Shown here one piece after another: positions 26,492-35,086 of a DNA stretch of 64,000 bases. The translations under genes were made by a program, and so were the position numbers. The stretch is taken from assembly GCA_018655015.1 (NCBI GenBank), contig JABIKK010000009.1:1-64000 (forward strand), written 5' to 3'. The DNA comes from Candidatus Woesearchaeota archaeon. Its GTDB lineage: Archaea > Nanobdellota > Nanobdellia > SCGC-AAA011-G17 > UBA489. The notes below the pieces were generated by a model. It was given only the letters and a program-made list of their open reading frames with translations, was not told where the DNA came from and searched no databases. Every line of letters begins with the position of its first letter. The first letter of the stretch is position 1.

Positions 26492-26875
26492 TTATTTCTT
26501 TTTGAGGATTATTAAGAATATTGCAAGTACTATTGCAATGTCCGCTATATTGAATAAAGGGTAGTTGAATAGTTTGATGTCTATGAAGTCTATTACATGT
26601 CCTCGGAATATTCTGTCGAATAAATTTCCTAAAACACCTCCAAGTAGAATGGATAATGCTAGTGGGTGTGATAAGAAGTATCTGTTGATGTAGAATATTA
26701 CAACAAATGAAAAGATTATTAATAAAAAATTAGATCCTTGTAATAAGCCCCAGGCCGCACCAGTGTTGGTTATGTAATTATTATTGCTTATGAATGATAA
26801 TTTTAGTAATTGATCTACTAGTAAAATTATTAATGCTAAGATATAACCTTGTTTCTTCTTAGTGATGTGAATCAT
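26492..26875 (-). CDS. lspA: lipoprotein signal peptidase (signal peptidase II)
   Basis: 127 residues, slightly short for the family, with all key elements: VDQLLK in helix 1 (Asp21), NTGAAWGLLQG, GNLFDRIFRGHVIDFID (Asp87, Asp96) and FNIADIAIV (Asp112). The two catalytic aspartates are in place. It cleaves the signal peptide before a lipid-modified Cys. Bacterial-type LspA is unusual in archaea, but this window encodes several proteins with clear lipoboxes. Confidence 0.9.
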   Translation of the reverse strand: MIHITKKKQGYILALIILLVDQLLKLSFISNNNYITNTGAAWGLLQGSNFLLIIFSFVVIFYINRYFLSHPLALSILLGGVLGNLFDRIFRGHVIDFIDIKLFNYPLFNIADIAIVLAIFLIILKKK

Positions 26876-26876
26876 T

Positions 26877-27377
26877 CTAGAATTTATGCATGCTTAAGTA
26901 ACTCTTGATTTCATCCATTAGTAAATGTAGTTCTTCATACAAATGTCCCTCGTAATCTTCCATTTTGTGTCTAATTACAAATTTTTCATATAAGTTTCTT
27001 CCCGTTTCACCCACTGATTTTGCCATCTTTCCACTTGGATCTTTTTCAAAATATGCAGTTAATCTCATCTCAATTGTTCCCTTGTCAGTTTTTATTTTTA
27101 ATCCGTCTCTTTCTATTTCTACTTTTTTCATTCCGATTAAGAAGAAGTTTAGATCTATTACAAACTTAGCATAATTATCGACCATCTTCGAGCTTGTCCA
27201 ATAAATCTTTAGATTATCTGCACCACCCATATCATACTTTTCATAGCCTTTTTCAGAGAAATCATAATCCATTACTTCAAACCATGAGAAAAGACGTTTG
27301 TAGAACTCTCCAAAGTCAAATAAAGAAACCTGTTTAATCTTTAGATTCTCACAGAGATAAATTTTAGCACCACCCAT
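26877..27377 (-). CDS. hypothetical protein (start moved from 27662)
   Basis: 166 residues from ATG at 27377 (MGGAKIYLCENLK). The track start at 27662 overlaps the divergent gene at 27472, and a TATATATA box at about 27403-27410 lies 30 nt before 27377, as expected for a leaderless transcript. Mixed alpha/beta, single domain, no recognised motif. It may be co-transcribed with lspA, which follows after one base. Confidence 0.7.
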   Translation of the reverse strand: MGGAKIYLCENLKIKQVSLFDFGEFYKRLFSWFEVMDYDFSEKGYEKYDMGGADNLKIYWTSSKMVDNYAKFVIDLNFFLIGMKKVEIERDGLKIKTDKGTIEMRLTAYFEKDPSGKMAKSVGETGRNLYEKFVIRHKMEDYEGHLYEELHLLMDEIKSYLSMHKF

Positions 27378-27471
27378 CTTGTAGAAATTGTTGGTTGGTT
27401 GATATATATAGGTTTTGGAAGTATTTTGAATAAGAATTAATCTTAAATAATGTGAAAATTTTATTTTAATT

Positions 27472-28089
27472 ATGTCAGAAGACGTTGCTACTTTGGATTT
27501 ATATTTTGGGCGTTTTAGTAATAGGGGTGTTGGAGAAGGCGATTTTGGAGATCCAAACACATGGAAAAAGGGTCTTAGTGAAGCTTCAGTTAAATATGAA
27601 GGTAAAAGACGTCTTAAAGCAATGAGCAGAGTTTGGGAAGGATTAGAGTGGAGCTTATACAATGAACAGTTGGCACAGCCGCAAGACCATTCTCTCGATT
27701 TAAGTATCCTTGGAGGCCCTATTAAACGTTTGGTTACAGGTGAAAAAAGTGCTAGAGAATTTATTGCCCATGCTAGAGATAATTCATTTAAAACCTCAGA
27801 TATAATAGTCTTAGATCATTGTATGCACGGATCCCTGTATTTCAAAAGAGGGATTAAATTTCCAGAAGTTACATCTGATAATGTGGGAGAGTTGCTTAAT
27901 GTTTTAAGCGAATTTGAAGTTGAGATTGCTGACTGGTATTCAGGTTTCACCCTACCAGTGCCGCCAAAAGTATTAGAAATTCAAAGAAATGCTACTCTGA
28001 ATCGTGATAATCCAAATTTTGAAATTAGTGATGAGGATCTTCGATCTCTAAGAAAAGAAACTCTTAAACTTGCCTTAGAATATCGCTAA
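27472..28089 (+). CDS. hypothetical protein
   Basis: 205 residues, soluble and mixed-fold, not recognised. It has a TTAAATAATG promoter and near-leaderless ATG. The C-terminus overlaps the stop of the convergent CCA-adding enzyme by 4 nt. No cysteine pairs or membrane segments apart from an isolated CMHG. Confidence 0.6.
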   Translation: MSEDVATLDLYFGRFSNRGVGEGDFGDPNTWKKGLSEASVKYEGKRRLKAMSRVWEGLEWSLYNEQLAQPQDHSLDLSILGGPIKRLVTGEKSAREFIAHARDNSFKTSDIIVLDHCMHGSLYFKRGIKFPEVTSDNVGELLNVLSEFEVEIADWYSGFTLPVPPKVLEIQRNATLNRDNPNFEISDEDLRSLRKETLKLALEYR

Positions 28090-29327
28090 TTTAGAAGTAC
28101 AATGCTCTTTACTCTAGAGGTTACTTCTTCCATTTGAAGTAGGTCTTTGATATGGTTGCGGATATCGTTTGTTTTTCTCTTTTTTATTACATAATACTTC
28201 TTTAGTTTTCTATCTGTTTTAATTGGAGATTTATTTGATTTTTTGAATTGAATTAGGGCTTTTTTGTTGTCTGTTGGAGGACCATAGTGTTTGTAATCTA
28301 TAGGTATTTTGTTTTTCTTAGTTACTATGTAATAAGTTGTTAATATTTCATTGTAGTCGAAGATTGAGTCTATTACCTCATACTCATTGGAATGTTTGTT
28401 TATGAATTCAAATGCCTTTAATGCTTTAGCTCCAGATACATCTCTTTTTCCTTTAACTGGTTGAACTTCAATAATAGTTAGCTTGCCTTTTTTCTTTAAT
28501 TTGTTAATGTTAATTGGTTGTTCTTCAAATAATGCTTCTGAAGGAGATTTTAAGAATCTCTTTGAGGATTTTATTATGTTGTTATATTGTTCTCTGCTCA
28601 ATGCTGCAGCTGTGTTTCTATCTGGTTGAACGGGATCTATTACTATTAATGGTGAAAGTTTTTTGGCCCAGTTTAATTTTTCTGCATCTTTTATTTTTCC
28701 AATAGTAGTTGTTGATTTCCACTTTGAAGCATTTTCTATGAATTTTTGGAATGATCCGTACTTTGAAACAAGTATTTCTAAGACATACCCTGATGTTCCC
28801 TTAATGTAGGATTCAGCACCATAGAATTTATTTGCTTTAGCAAATACTTTTGCAAGTCTTATTTCATTTGCAAGTTTTGGTTTCTTCTTTGTTTGTGCGT
28901 TAACATATTTTACATGATGGAATGAAAAGTCTGTAATGTTCTTTGCTTGTTTTGCATTTGTTATTGCTAGAATTGGAACTATTTCTATAGTGTTTCCTTG
29001 AAAGTTTATTTGGAAATAATCTCTTGATCCGTGTACTCTGGATATTCTTGGAAATGATTTCTTAAGATGTTTATGTAGAATGTTTGAGAGTTCATCTGAT
29101 TTTTTTGAGTATATGCTGTGATTAAATTTAACATAAATATCAATATCGTGTGTGTTTTTTAGCCAAGTGTTTTTTGCTCCTGAACCGCCCACTACTGCTT
29201 TGGCGTTAGGTATTTTTATTTTTGAAAGTATTTGTTTTTGTATTTCTTTAAGTCTTGAAATATCTTTTTTTGTTGGAGATACATCTAATAGAATGTTATT
29301 TAATACCTCTTTGTGTTTTTTAGTCAT
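28086..29327 (-). CDS. cca: class I (archaeal) CCA-adding tRNA nucleotidyltransferase
   Basis: 413 residues. The nucleotidyltransferase head carries VVGGSGAKNTWLKNTHDIDIYV (GS and DxD), followed by YFQINFQGNTIEIVP and the central domain RLAKVFAKANKFYGAESYIKGTSGY, all typical of archaeal CCA enzymes. It builds the 3' CCA of tRNAs, needed here because tRNA-Gly at 55073 does not encode it. Confidence 0.93.
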   Translation of the reverse strand: MTKKHKEVLNNILLDVSPTKKDISRLKEIQKQILSKIKIPNAKAVVGGSGAKNTWLKNTHDIDIYVKFNHSIYSKKSDELSNILHKHLKKSFPRISRVHGSRDYFQINFQGNTIEIVPILAITNAKQAKNITDFSFHHVKYVNAQTKKKPKLANEIRLAKVFAKANKFYGAESYIKGTSGYVLEILVSKYGSFQKFIENASKWKSTTTIGKIKDAEKLNWAKKLSPLIVIDPVQPDRNTAAALSREQYNNIIKSSKRFLKSPSEALFEEQPININKLKKKGKLTIIEVQPVKGKRDVSGAKALKAFEFINKHSNEYEVIDSIFDYNEILTTYYIVTKKNKIPIDYKHYGPPTDNKKALIQFKKSNKSPIKTDRKLKKYYVIKKRKTNDIRNHIKDLLQMEEVTSRVKSIVLLN

Positions 29328-29378
29328 GGGTTGATTGGGGTGCGAATCTATTTATAAATTGTTATTTCGGAAGAGATC

Positions 29379-29630
29379 TTAATTCTTATAAATATTTCTT
29401 CTGTGACCTATAATTGTTACTTGGATAGTCATTTCATTACTATTTATCTCTGCAATTACCCTATAATCTCCAACCCTTAATTTGTAATCTTCTCTTTTGG
29501 ACAGTCTTTCAAAGAAATGTAATGGGTGCCCCTTGGTAGACATTATTTTGTTCCAAATTCTTCTTGATAAGGAGTATTCAAGTTTTTCTAAAAAATCTAA
29601 TGCTTTAGTATCAAAGATAATGTTATACAT
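29379..29630 (-). CDS. RelE/ParE-type toxin
   Basis: 83 residues with the RelE fold signature: DTKALDFLEKLEYSLSRRIWNKI, then LSKREDYKLRVGDYRVIAEI and a C-terminal TIIGHRRNIYKN. The Arg and His/Tyr residues expected for mRNA cleavage on the ribosome are present. It directly follows its antitoxin gene, with start and stop adjacent. Confidence 0.88.
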   Translation of the reverse strand: MYNIIFDTKALDFLEKLEYSLSRRIWNKIMSTKGHPLHFFERLSKREDYKLRVGDYRVIAEINSNEMTIQVTIIGHRRNIYKN

Positions 29631-29879
29631 CTAGAAGCCTAATCTTTCCCTTGCTTCTTTTTCCGTAAGAAAATTGCCTTTTTTTATTCGTTTTCTTGAT
29701 TCCTCAATAGCAATTACTGCTTTTTTACTTAGTTCTGGATGCGTCTTAGCTTTTTTTAAAACATATAACATTTTTTTAATTACCTCATCATAACTTTCAT
29801 TTTTATATTCCCTAAATCTATCTAACTGAGATTTAGTGCCTTCATGGAGTTTTATTGTGGTGATTTCTTTATTTACCAT
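29631..29879 (-). CDS. antitoxin of the RelE pair
   Basis: 82 residues: a short beta strand start (KEITTIKLHEGTKSQLDRFREYKNESYDEVI), typical of ribbon-helix-helix antitoxins, and a basic helical tail that should wrap the toxin. It is first in the two-gene operon and would repress its own promoter through the repeated GTATAC sites just upstream. Confidence 0.82.
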   Translation of the reverse strand: MVNKEITTIKLHEGTKSQLDRFREYKNESYDEVIKKMLYVLKKAKTHPELSKKAVIAIEESRKRIKKGNFLTEKEARERLGF

Positions 29880-29880
29880 A

Positions 29881-29896
29881 GTATACTTAGGTATAC
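29881..29896. promoter_or_regulatory. twin GTATAC operator of the toxin-antitoxin operon
   Basis: Two palindromic GTATAC hexamers start exactly 10 bp apart (one helical turn) between the antitoxin start codon and a minus-strand TATA box (TTAAATATA, about 29898-29908). This is the expected place and spacing for cooperative binding of a ribbon-helix-helix antitoxin. Confidence 0.6.
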
Positions 29897-30020
29897 CTAA
29901 TATATTTAACTCTTTTCTTTTTGAAAATATTGCGAAATTGGCCTCCCAAGATAATAGATTTCATAAAATTTACAGAAAAAATATAACAAGTCACTTTAAA
30001 GTTAGATCTAGAAAGCTAGT

Positions 30021-30437
30021 ATGACATTTTTGGGTGATTATTCACTTTCGAGAGGAAAGTGGTTTGGAGGTTTTGGCTTAACCGCTCTTCTGGCAACTGG
30101 ATTGATTAAGAGCAGTTACTTTGATCCTGTGATTTCCCCTGAAGAAAAACCTCCTGTAATTGTTAAAGAGAATGAAAAGGTGAGGGCCCTTATTGAACTA
30201 AGTGAAATTTACAATAGAGGCTTTGGATTTGAAGGAGGAGATTTAATTGAATATACCGGACTTGAAGATGTTGACTCATTTGTTTCTAGCTGGAAAAATT
30301 TGCCAAGAGGAGAACGATATGATGTACTAAGTTCTTTGGTTAAATCACAATTAAGAGATACTGGTTATGATATGAGAGATTTTACAAGGGAAAATCTTGG
30401 AGACGCTATGTTCTTTATGTTGGGGGGTGGGCCTTAA
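30021..30437 (+). CDS. membrane-anchored hypothetical protein
   Basis: 138 residues: a hydrophobic segment near residues 14-28 (GGFGLTALLATGLIKSS) and a helical soluble part (DVDSFVSSWKNLPRGERYDVL). Not recognised. First gene of a plus-strand operon running to 32709; stop and next start overlap by one base. Confidence 0.6.
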   Translation: MTFLGDYSLSRGKWFGGFGLTALLATGLIKSSYFDPVISPEEKPPVIVKENEKVRALIELSEIYNRGFGFEGGDLIEYTGLEDVDSFVSSWKNLPRGERYDVLSSLVKSQLRDTGYDMRDFTRENLGDAMFFMLGGGP

Positions 30438-30724
30438 TGGGATTCTTTGAAGGTTTTGGTAGAGCCATGTTTTATGGAGGAATTTTTATTTCCGGTTATG
30501 CTGTTAGTGGATGCATTAGGGAAGATCCACGTTATGACATAGTAAGATATGAAGAAAAACCTTTTTTGATTGATAAAAAATTAAGTGAAAGGGTTGAAAT
30601 TAAGAATGAAAATGGAAAGTTGCAACTTGGCGATTTAGAGTATAGGATTGAAGGTGTTCTTGAAGATGACAGGATGGTGGATTGTGTTAATTCCTTGAAG
30701 GGTAAATGGGGTGTTAAAGAATGA
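30437..30724 (+). CDS. small membrane or lipoprotein-like hypothetical
   Basis: 95 residues with an N-terminal hydrophobic segment ending in VSGC, a possible lipobox (IFISGYAVSGC), then a small hydrophilic domain. Not recognised. It overlaps the genes on both sides by 1 and 4 nt. Confidence 0.55.
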   Translation: MGFFEGFGRAMFYGGIFISGYAVSGCIREDPRYDIVRYEEKPFLIDKKLSERVEIKNENGKLQLGDLEYRIEGVLEDDRMVDCVNSLKGKWGVKE

Positions 30725-31707
30725 ATGATCCGGTTCGCTCTGTTTTTGGTATTGATGGATATGGTGGTGGGAGTGTAGCCCTAATGACTCCCGAGCTTGA
30801 AGAGTTAGTTAAGAGTGATTTTAACCTGGAAAAATTTAGAAGTTCCTTGCAAGAACATCAATCACATGAAGCAGAATTGCATAAGGAGATGGTTGCATCT
30901 GTTGAGTCCATTGAGGGATTTAATGAAGTTATTAAACGGGTTAAGAATAGGGCGGGTGGATTAAAGCCATTAAATCGTGGCCTCGTTAGGGCCTTGAAGT
31001 TCGGGCAAGGAAGGTTTTTTGGATTATTAAATGTGGGGGGAATTTTTACTAGAAGTTTAAACAGCTATAGCACGGAAGGTTTAGTTGCAAAGTATTGTGA
31101 TTTCTTTGGAGAACATGCAAGAGACTTTGGTCAACTTTTTTTCCATGTTGTTGAGAGAGAAGGCAGACTTACAGATTATTCAAATGAATTAATCAGAAGA
31201 AATCAGTTTTATCTTGGATCTCAAGAAGCTTTGGATCAAGTAGTTGAAAAAAGATTAAGTGAAAAAGAAATATTATATGACGGTGTTGAAAGTTCTTCTG
31301 AAATATCTAGAGTTGCAAAGAAGGCACTGATTGATAGAGCAAAGTTACAATGTAGTAGTGCAGCAGATTCTAGAAAAATTGCAGGCATGTTAATTACTGA
31401 AAATGAAAGGGCAGTTGAAGAAGTTGGTGGTTTGATTGAATGGTGTGGCGGAATGAAAAATGTTTTGGCACTTGGTAAGGAAAGAATGGATAATTATTGC
31501 AGGCATTTAGAAGAAACGATGGTTGCCTACTTGCAAGCAATTAGCATGAATAGGTGTTTTAGGGATACAAACAATGCAGTTAGCGGGATGGCAAGTGTGA
31601 TGCTTAGTGCTCAAGCTAGTGCAGATGAAGGGATAGATAATATTGTAGATTTTGTTAAGCATAATGGGCTTTATGGTAAACCAATTAACTTCAAAGGATC
31701 ATTGTAA
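30721..31707 (+). CDS. helical hypothetical protein
   Basis: 328 residues, almost entirely alpha-helical with Glu/Lys/Arg-rich segments (SLQEHQSHEAELHKEMVASVESI; LITENERAVEEVGGLIEWCGG). No membrane helices or catalytic motifs recognised. Start and stop overlap neighbours by 4 and 1 nt, so it belongs to the operon with the transglutaminase-like protein and may be its substrate or scaffold. Confidence 0.6.
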   Translation: MNDPVRSVFGIDGYGGGSVALMTPELEELVKSDFNLEKFRSSLQEHQSHEAELHKEMVASVESIEGFNEVIKRVKNRAGGLKPLNRGLVRALKFGQGRFFGLLNVGGIFTRSLNSYSTEGLVAKYCDFFGEHARDFGQLFFHVVEREGRLTDYSNELIRRNQFYLGSQEALDQVVEKRLSEKEILYDGVESSSEISRVAKKALIDRAKLQCSSAADSRKIAGMLITENERAVEEVGGLIEWCGGMKNVLALGKERMDNYCRHLEETMVAYLQAISMNRCFRDTNNAVSGMASVMLSAQASADEGIDNIVDFVKHNGLYGKPINFKGSL

Positions 31708-32297
31708 TGAACTTGGAAAAAATCGTTAGTGATTTAAACTTTATTTCTGGACGTGAAAAAACTAAAACAGAGAATGTAACCTTGGATGTTGGGGCGGTTG
31801 AAGGTGTAAGGGGAGATGAATATGAAATAGCATTAATTGATAGAGGATTTGATTTGAAAATGCCTTTTGTTTTAAATAATGAAATTTCTCAGGTAGTTAG
31901 AAGTTTGTTTAATCCCGAGTTGGGCAAAGGTAAAAATGCTGTTTGTATTTTTGACTGGGTTGTAAAAAATATAAAATATGGTGAAAGGAGACGAGGACGT
32001 CAAGGTTATAGGAACAGTGTTGAAGTTTTTAGAGATCGTGAAGGGGTTTGTGGTGAAATGGCCACACTTTATTTGGTGATGATTAGAACTATAGGACTTA
32101 GAGGAAGTTTTGTTAATGTGGATGTAGACTACACTGGTAAAAGAGTTAATCATGCCTGTGCTATGATTGATCTTTCTGGAAGATACGGAGGTTCTACTCT
32201 TGTCGATCCAGCGTATAGATCCTATGATGTTGCCCACAATAGAGTTAAGCCGTTGACTGATTTTGAAATATTTAAGATGTTTAACAAGTGGAATTGA
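31707..32297 (+). CDS. transglutaminase-like cysteine protease-fold protein
   Basis: 196 residues. The catalytic triad pattern is clear: Cys in DREGVCGEMATLYLVMIRTIG, His in GKRVNHACAMIDL and Asp in STLVDPAY. These proteins act as peptidases, amidases or cross-linkers. No signal peptide is visible, so it acts in the cytosol. It overlaps the helical protein gene by one base. Confidence 0.82.
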   Translation: MNLEKIVSDLNFISGREKTKTENVTLDVGAVEGVRGDEYEIALIDRGFDLKMPFVLNNEISQVVRSLFNPELGKGKNAVCIFDWVVKNIKYGERRRGRQGYRNSVEVFRDREGVCGEMATLYLVMIRTIGLRGSFVNVDVDYTGKRVNHACAMIDLSGRYGGSTLVDPAYRSYDVAHNRVKPLTDFEIFKMFNKWN

Positions 32298-32304
32298 GGA
32301 GTAT

Positions 32305-32709
32305 ATGTCTATCACAATAATCTATAAAAACTTTCCAGTACTAGATATTGAGATGATAGATGAATACACATATGGCTGTTTTGTTGTAGAAGGAAAGCAG
32401 TTCTTAGGGGATCTAAAAATACAAGGTAATAGGGCTAGATACTGGCAAGACCTTGAAGATAGAGACCTTAAAGTAGCACATATTTCTGAGTTGTTGAAGG
32501 AAAACCCCGATGTCTTTGTGATAGGCACTGGTGCAGGTGGCTTGTTAAGGGTTAGTCAGGAAGTTCAAGATTATGTTCTTAGTTGGAAGTTGAATACTGG
32601 AATGAACCCCATAACTCACACTGTAAAAAATACTGAAGCAATTGGAATAATCAATAATGCTGTTAAGACTGGTAAGAAAGTTTGTGCCGTATTGCCTAGT
32701 GGATGTTAA
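32305..32709 (+). CDS. Mth938-like domain protein
   Basis: 134 residues from ATG at 32305, preceded by GAGGAG; the track start at 32263 overlaps the previous gene and would give a non-family N-terminus. The domain is recognised by DVFVIGTGAGGLLRVSQEV and the TKNTEAIGIIN-like stretch (VKNTEAIGIINNAVKTGKKVCAVL). The family (archaeal Mth938, human AAMDC/NDUFAF3) has no settled biochemical function. Confidence 0.82.
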   Translation: MSITIIYKNFPVLDIEMIDEYTYGCFVVEGKQFLGDLKIQGNRARYWQDLEDRDLKVAHISELLKENPDVFVIGTGAGGLLRVSQEVQDYVLSWKLNTGMNPITHTVKNTEAIGIINNAVKTGKKVCAVLPSGC

Positions 32710-32750
32710 TCTTTTGTTTTTAAACTAATATTGGTGATAGGAATTAAATT

Positions 32751-33119
32751 ATGGAAGAAACTATTGAACTAAGAGCAATTCTAAGAAAGACTTTAGTTGA
32801 TGCCATACCTGAATTGGATAGTGATGTTGATGAAAGTTTTATTCCCCCAATTACTTTGAATTCTCTGGGATTTGTAATTAAATATTTAGATGAAAGGGAT
32901 GGATCAATTCAAGATGCCCTGCCTATAAGACATATTCATTCGGCTGTTGTCCAAGGTGCTAAAGATATTACCCACGCATATCCTTTTGTTAGAAAAACTC
33001 CAGAAAAATTGAGTGAAAGTGAAAGAGAATTATATCCCTCATTAATAAAGGCTAGAGATGGGCTGAAAAAGGCTGGAAGAATTATTGAAGGTGTGTTTGG
33101 AAACAAATATAAAGCTTAA
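32751..33119 (+). CDS. hypothetical protein
   Basis: 122 residues, acidic start and helical C-terminal half (SESERELYPSLIKARDGLKKAGRIIEG). Not recognised. It lies 41 nt after the Mth938-like gene and 15 nt before the glutaredoxin-like gene, same strand. Confidence 0.55.
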   Translation: MEETIELRAILRKTLVDAIPELDSDVDESFIPPITLNSLGFVIKYLDERDGSIQDALPIRHIHSAVVQGAKDITHAYPFVRKTPEKLSESERELYPSLIKARDGLKKAGRIIEGVFGNKYKA

Positions 33120-33134
33120 TTCTGGTTGTTTGAT

Positions 33135-33422
33135 ATGGCAAGATTAATATTTTTTGGAGATGAAAGATGTCCTTACTGTAAGAAGGCTTTGGATTCTTTA
33201 AGGGGTAAAGATTTTGAACATGTTTTAGTTCCTGTTGATATTCCAAGAGAAGAAAGAGCTGAAGTTCGTTATCTTGGTGGGGCTCCAGAAGCTAGAGGTA
33301 AAAGTTTTGGAGAACTTTTTGGCGGAGATTTGGGCATTCCTAAAGCTGTTCTAATTGTTGATGGAAAAGCTACAGTGCTAATGAGTTCTGATGAAGTAAT
33401 AGAATACGCTTCTAAGTTATAA
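33135..33422 (+). CDS. glutaredoxin-like thioredoxin-fold protein
   Basis: 95 residues from ATG at 33135; the track's TTG at 33126 adds only three residues. Active site FGDERCPYCKKAL (CPYC), typical of glutaredoxin/NrdH-type small redoxins, with a cis-Pro-like region GIPKAVLIVDG. Cytosolic disulfide reductant. Its 3' end overlaps the convergent lipoprotein gene by 11 nt. Confidence 0.85.
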   Translation: MARLIFFGDERCPYCKKALDSLRGKDFEHVLVPVDIPREERAEVRYLGGAPEARGKSFGELFGGDLGIPKAVLIVDGKATVLMSSDEVIEYASKL

Positions 33423-33798
33423 TTTTGTCTTCTGGGCATTCGCCTTCGGTCCAATGTGAAACAGTTTCGTCCTTACATGCATTACAACTATTAGAATATG
33501 TGTTTGCACAAGGGTAAACTAAACAATTTGTTGTTTCTTTAAACCATCCACAAACTGGTTGATAAATTTCAATACATGCATCAACATTTCTTTGGTCGTT
33601 TGTACATTCTCCTTCTTCATATATTATTTCATCAAAAGGGGGACATTGTTCAAATTCGCAATTAGGCCCTGTTCTTCCAACCACACTTCCATCGGAACAA
33701 ATCTTTCCTTCAGACGTACATGCTTGTTCAGATGGTTGAATTGTTGTACAACTTGTTAAGATGAATGCTAATGTGAAAAGTAGGATTAAGTATTTCAT
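33412..33798 (-). CDS. Cys-rich lipoprotein with Kazal-like domain
   Basis: 128 residues: signal peptide with lipobox AFILTSC, then two Cys-rich parts. The second (CIEIYQPVCGWF, CANTYSNSCNACKD) has the spacing of a Kazal-type protease-inhibitor domain. It would be a surface lipoprotein with several disulfides. Inhibitory activity is only inferred from the pattern. Confidence 0.75.
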   Translation of the reverse strand: MKYLILLFTLAFILTSCTTIQPSEQACTSEGKICSDGSVVGRTGPNCEFEQCPPFDEIIYEEGECTNDQRNVDACIEIYQPVCGWFKETTNCLVYPCANTYSNSCNACKDETVSHWTEGECPEDKIIT

Positions 33799-33829
33799 GT
33801 TTTTTTAGAGGTGTTAGTTGTTATTAAAT

Positions 33830-35002
33830 CTATAGTCCTAAAGCCTTAATTAGGATTGTAGCGTATGAGCCTTTCTCTAGGTCGAATTTAATAGCTAACT
33901 TTGTTTTTCTTTCATTTAGATCGTCTTTTTCCTCGGGAATTAGTTCTAGATTTTTAGGAACGATGATTAACTTTCTGTTTCTTGTTTTGAAGAATAGTGT
34001 CCCTATTTTTTTTACCTTTAATTCTTCTTGCTTAATTCCTTCTTTTGAGAGAATCTTTTCTATTACTGCCCTCGTGTAATCATCTTTTATTACCGTATTT
34101 GGTGCGATCATTGGGAGTTCTAGTTCTAAAATTTCATTAAGTTGTTCTTTCTTTATTTCTTTATAAAAATGTAATTTTCCTGCAGCATAATCCAGAGGTA
34201 TTAGTTCTTCTGTTTTTTCTTTTAGAATTAAACTTAAGCATTTATTCCAAATGTAACTTTGGTATGCTGAAACCAATATTTCTTGTTTTAGTTTGTTTAT
34301 TTTTCTAAACGCTTGTAAGTAATTATTTGGGTTTCTTGTTAAATAGTAAACTATTTTCTTTTCTTCATCTAATTTTTGGAAAGGCTGTAAATGTCCAAGA
34401 CATTTCATCCATTTATTCCAACTTTTGTAAATCAACTTATGTGCTTCGTTCTTTTCTGAAGATCTGTTATTTTCTGATGTTAGATATAACTTCAGTGCAG
34501 TTTCATAATCATCTTTCATTAATCTTTTTGCAATGAACCCTTCTCTACTTAGGTCTTCTCCAAACCTCTGAGAGTCGAAGTAATTAGGAATTCCAGAAAT
34601 TTTTATTTTTTTTACGTTTGATTTTATTTTTTCTACATCTTTTTTTGATAAATCTCTTAATGTTACTGTAAATTTATTGCCCTTTAGGTCTCCACTTTTT
34701 AATGGTTTTAGAGAACATCCTATTTTTTTTAATGCAATAGACGGGGTTTGGAAGTCTGTCCTATCTGTTCTGTTTGTTTTTATTGAAATTAGTTGGGTTG
34801 TTACTGCGATTTTATCTTTTATTCCTGCGTGGTCTATCTCTCTATAGGAAACTTTTAGCTTTCTTGCAATTGTTTTTTTAGCCTGGACTAAGTCTATATC
34901 TCTTTTCTTTAGTTCGAAGATAGTGTAAGGCCCATTCTTCTTCAACTTAACTAATGGGATTTCCTCTACTTCAAAGTCCTCTGGGATCTGCTTTATTCTC
35001 AT
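33830..35002 (-). CDS. truD: tRNA pseudouridine(13) synthase TruD
   Basis: 390 residues with the catalytic motif HAGIKDKIAVTTQ (Asp63) and the family's PNYFDSQRFGEDL motif. It isomerises U13 of tRNA. Length is normal for archaeal TruD. A promoter region lies between it and the divergent DAHP synthase. Confidence 0.95.
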   Translation of the reverse strand: MRIKQIPEDFEVEEIPLVKLKKNGPYTIFELKKRDIDLVQAKKTIARKLKVSYREIDHAGIKDKIAVTTQLISIKTNRTDRTDFQTPSIALKKIGCSLKPLKSGDLKGNKFTVTLRDLSKKDVEKIKSNVKKIKISGIPNYFDSQRFGEDLSREGFIAKRLMKDDYETALKLYLTSENNRSSEKNEAHKLIYKSWNKWMKCLGHLQPFQKLDEEKKIVYYLTRNPNNYLQAFRKINKLKQEILVSAYQSYIWNKCLSLILKEKTEELIPLDYAAGKLHFYKEIKKEQLNEILELELPMIAPNTVIKDDYTRAVIEKILSKEGIKQEELKVKKIGTLFFKTRNRKLIIVPKNLELIPEEKDDLNERKTKLAIKFDLEKGSYATILIKALGL

Positions 35003-35086
35003 TTTTTAGAGGGAAATTTAGTAGTTTATAAATTGTTATAAGGCATCAAACTAGGATTTATATACCTCTATAAGTGTCTAAGAGGT

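Noticed and set aside
27378-27662. N-terminal extension of the 26877 ORF
   Set aside because: It overlaps the divergent 27472 gene and lies upstream of the TATATATA promoter; the extension is low-quality protein sequence.
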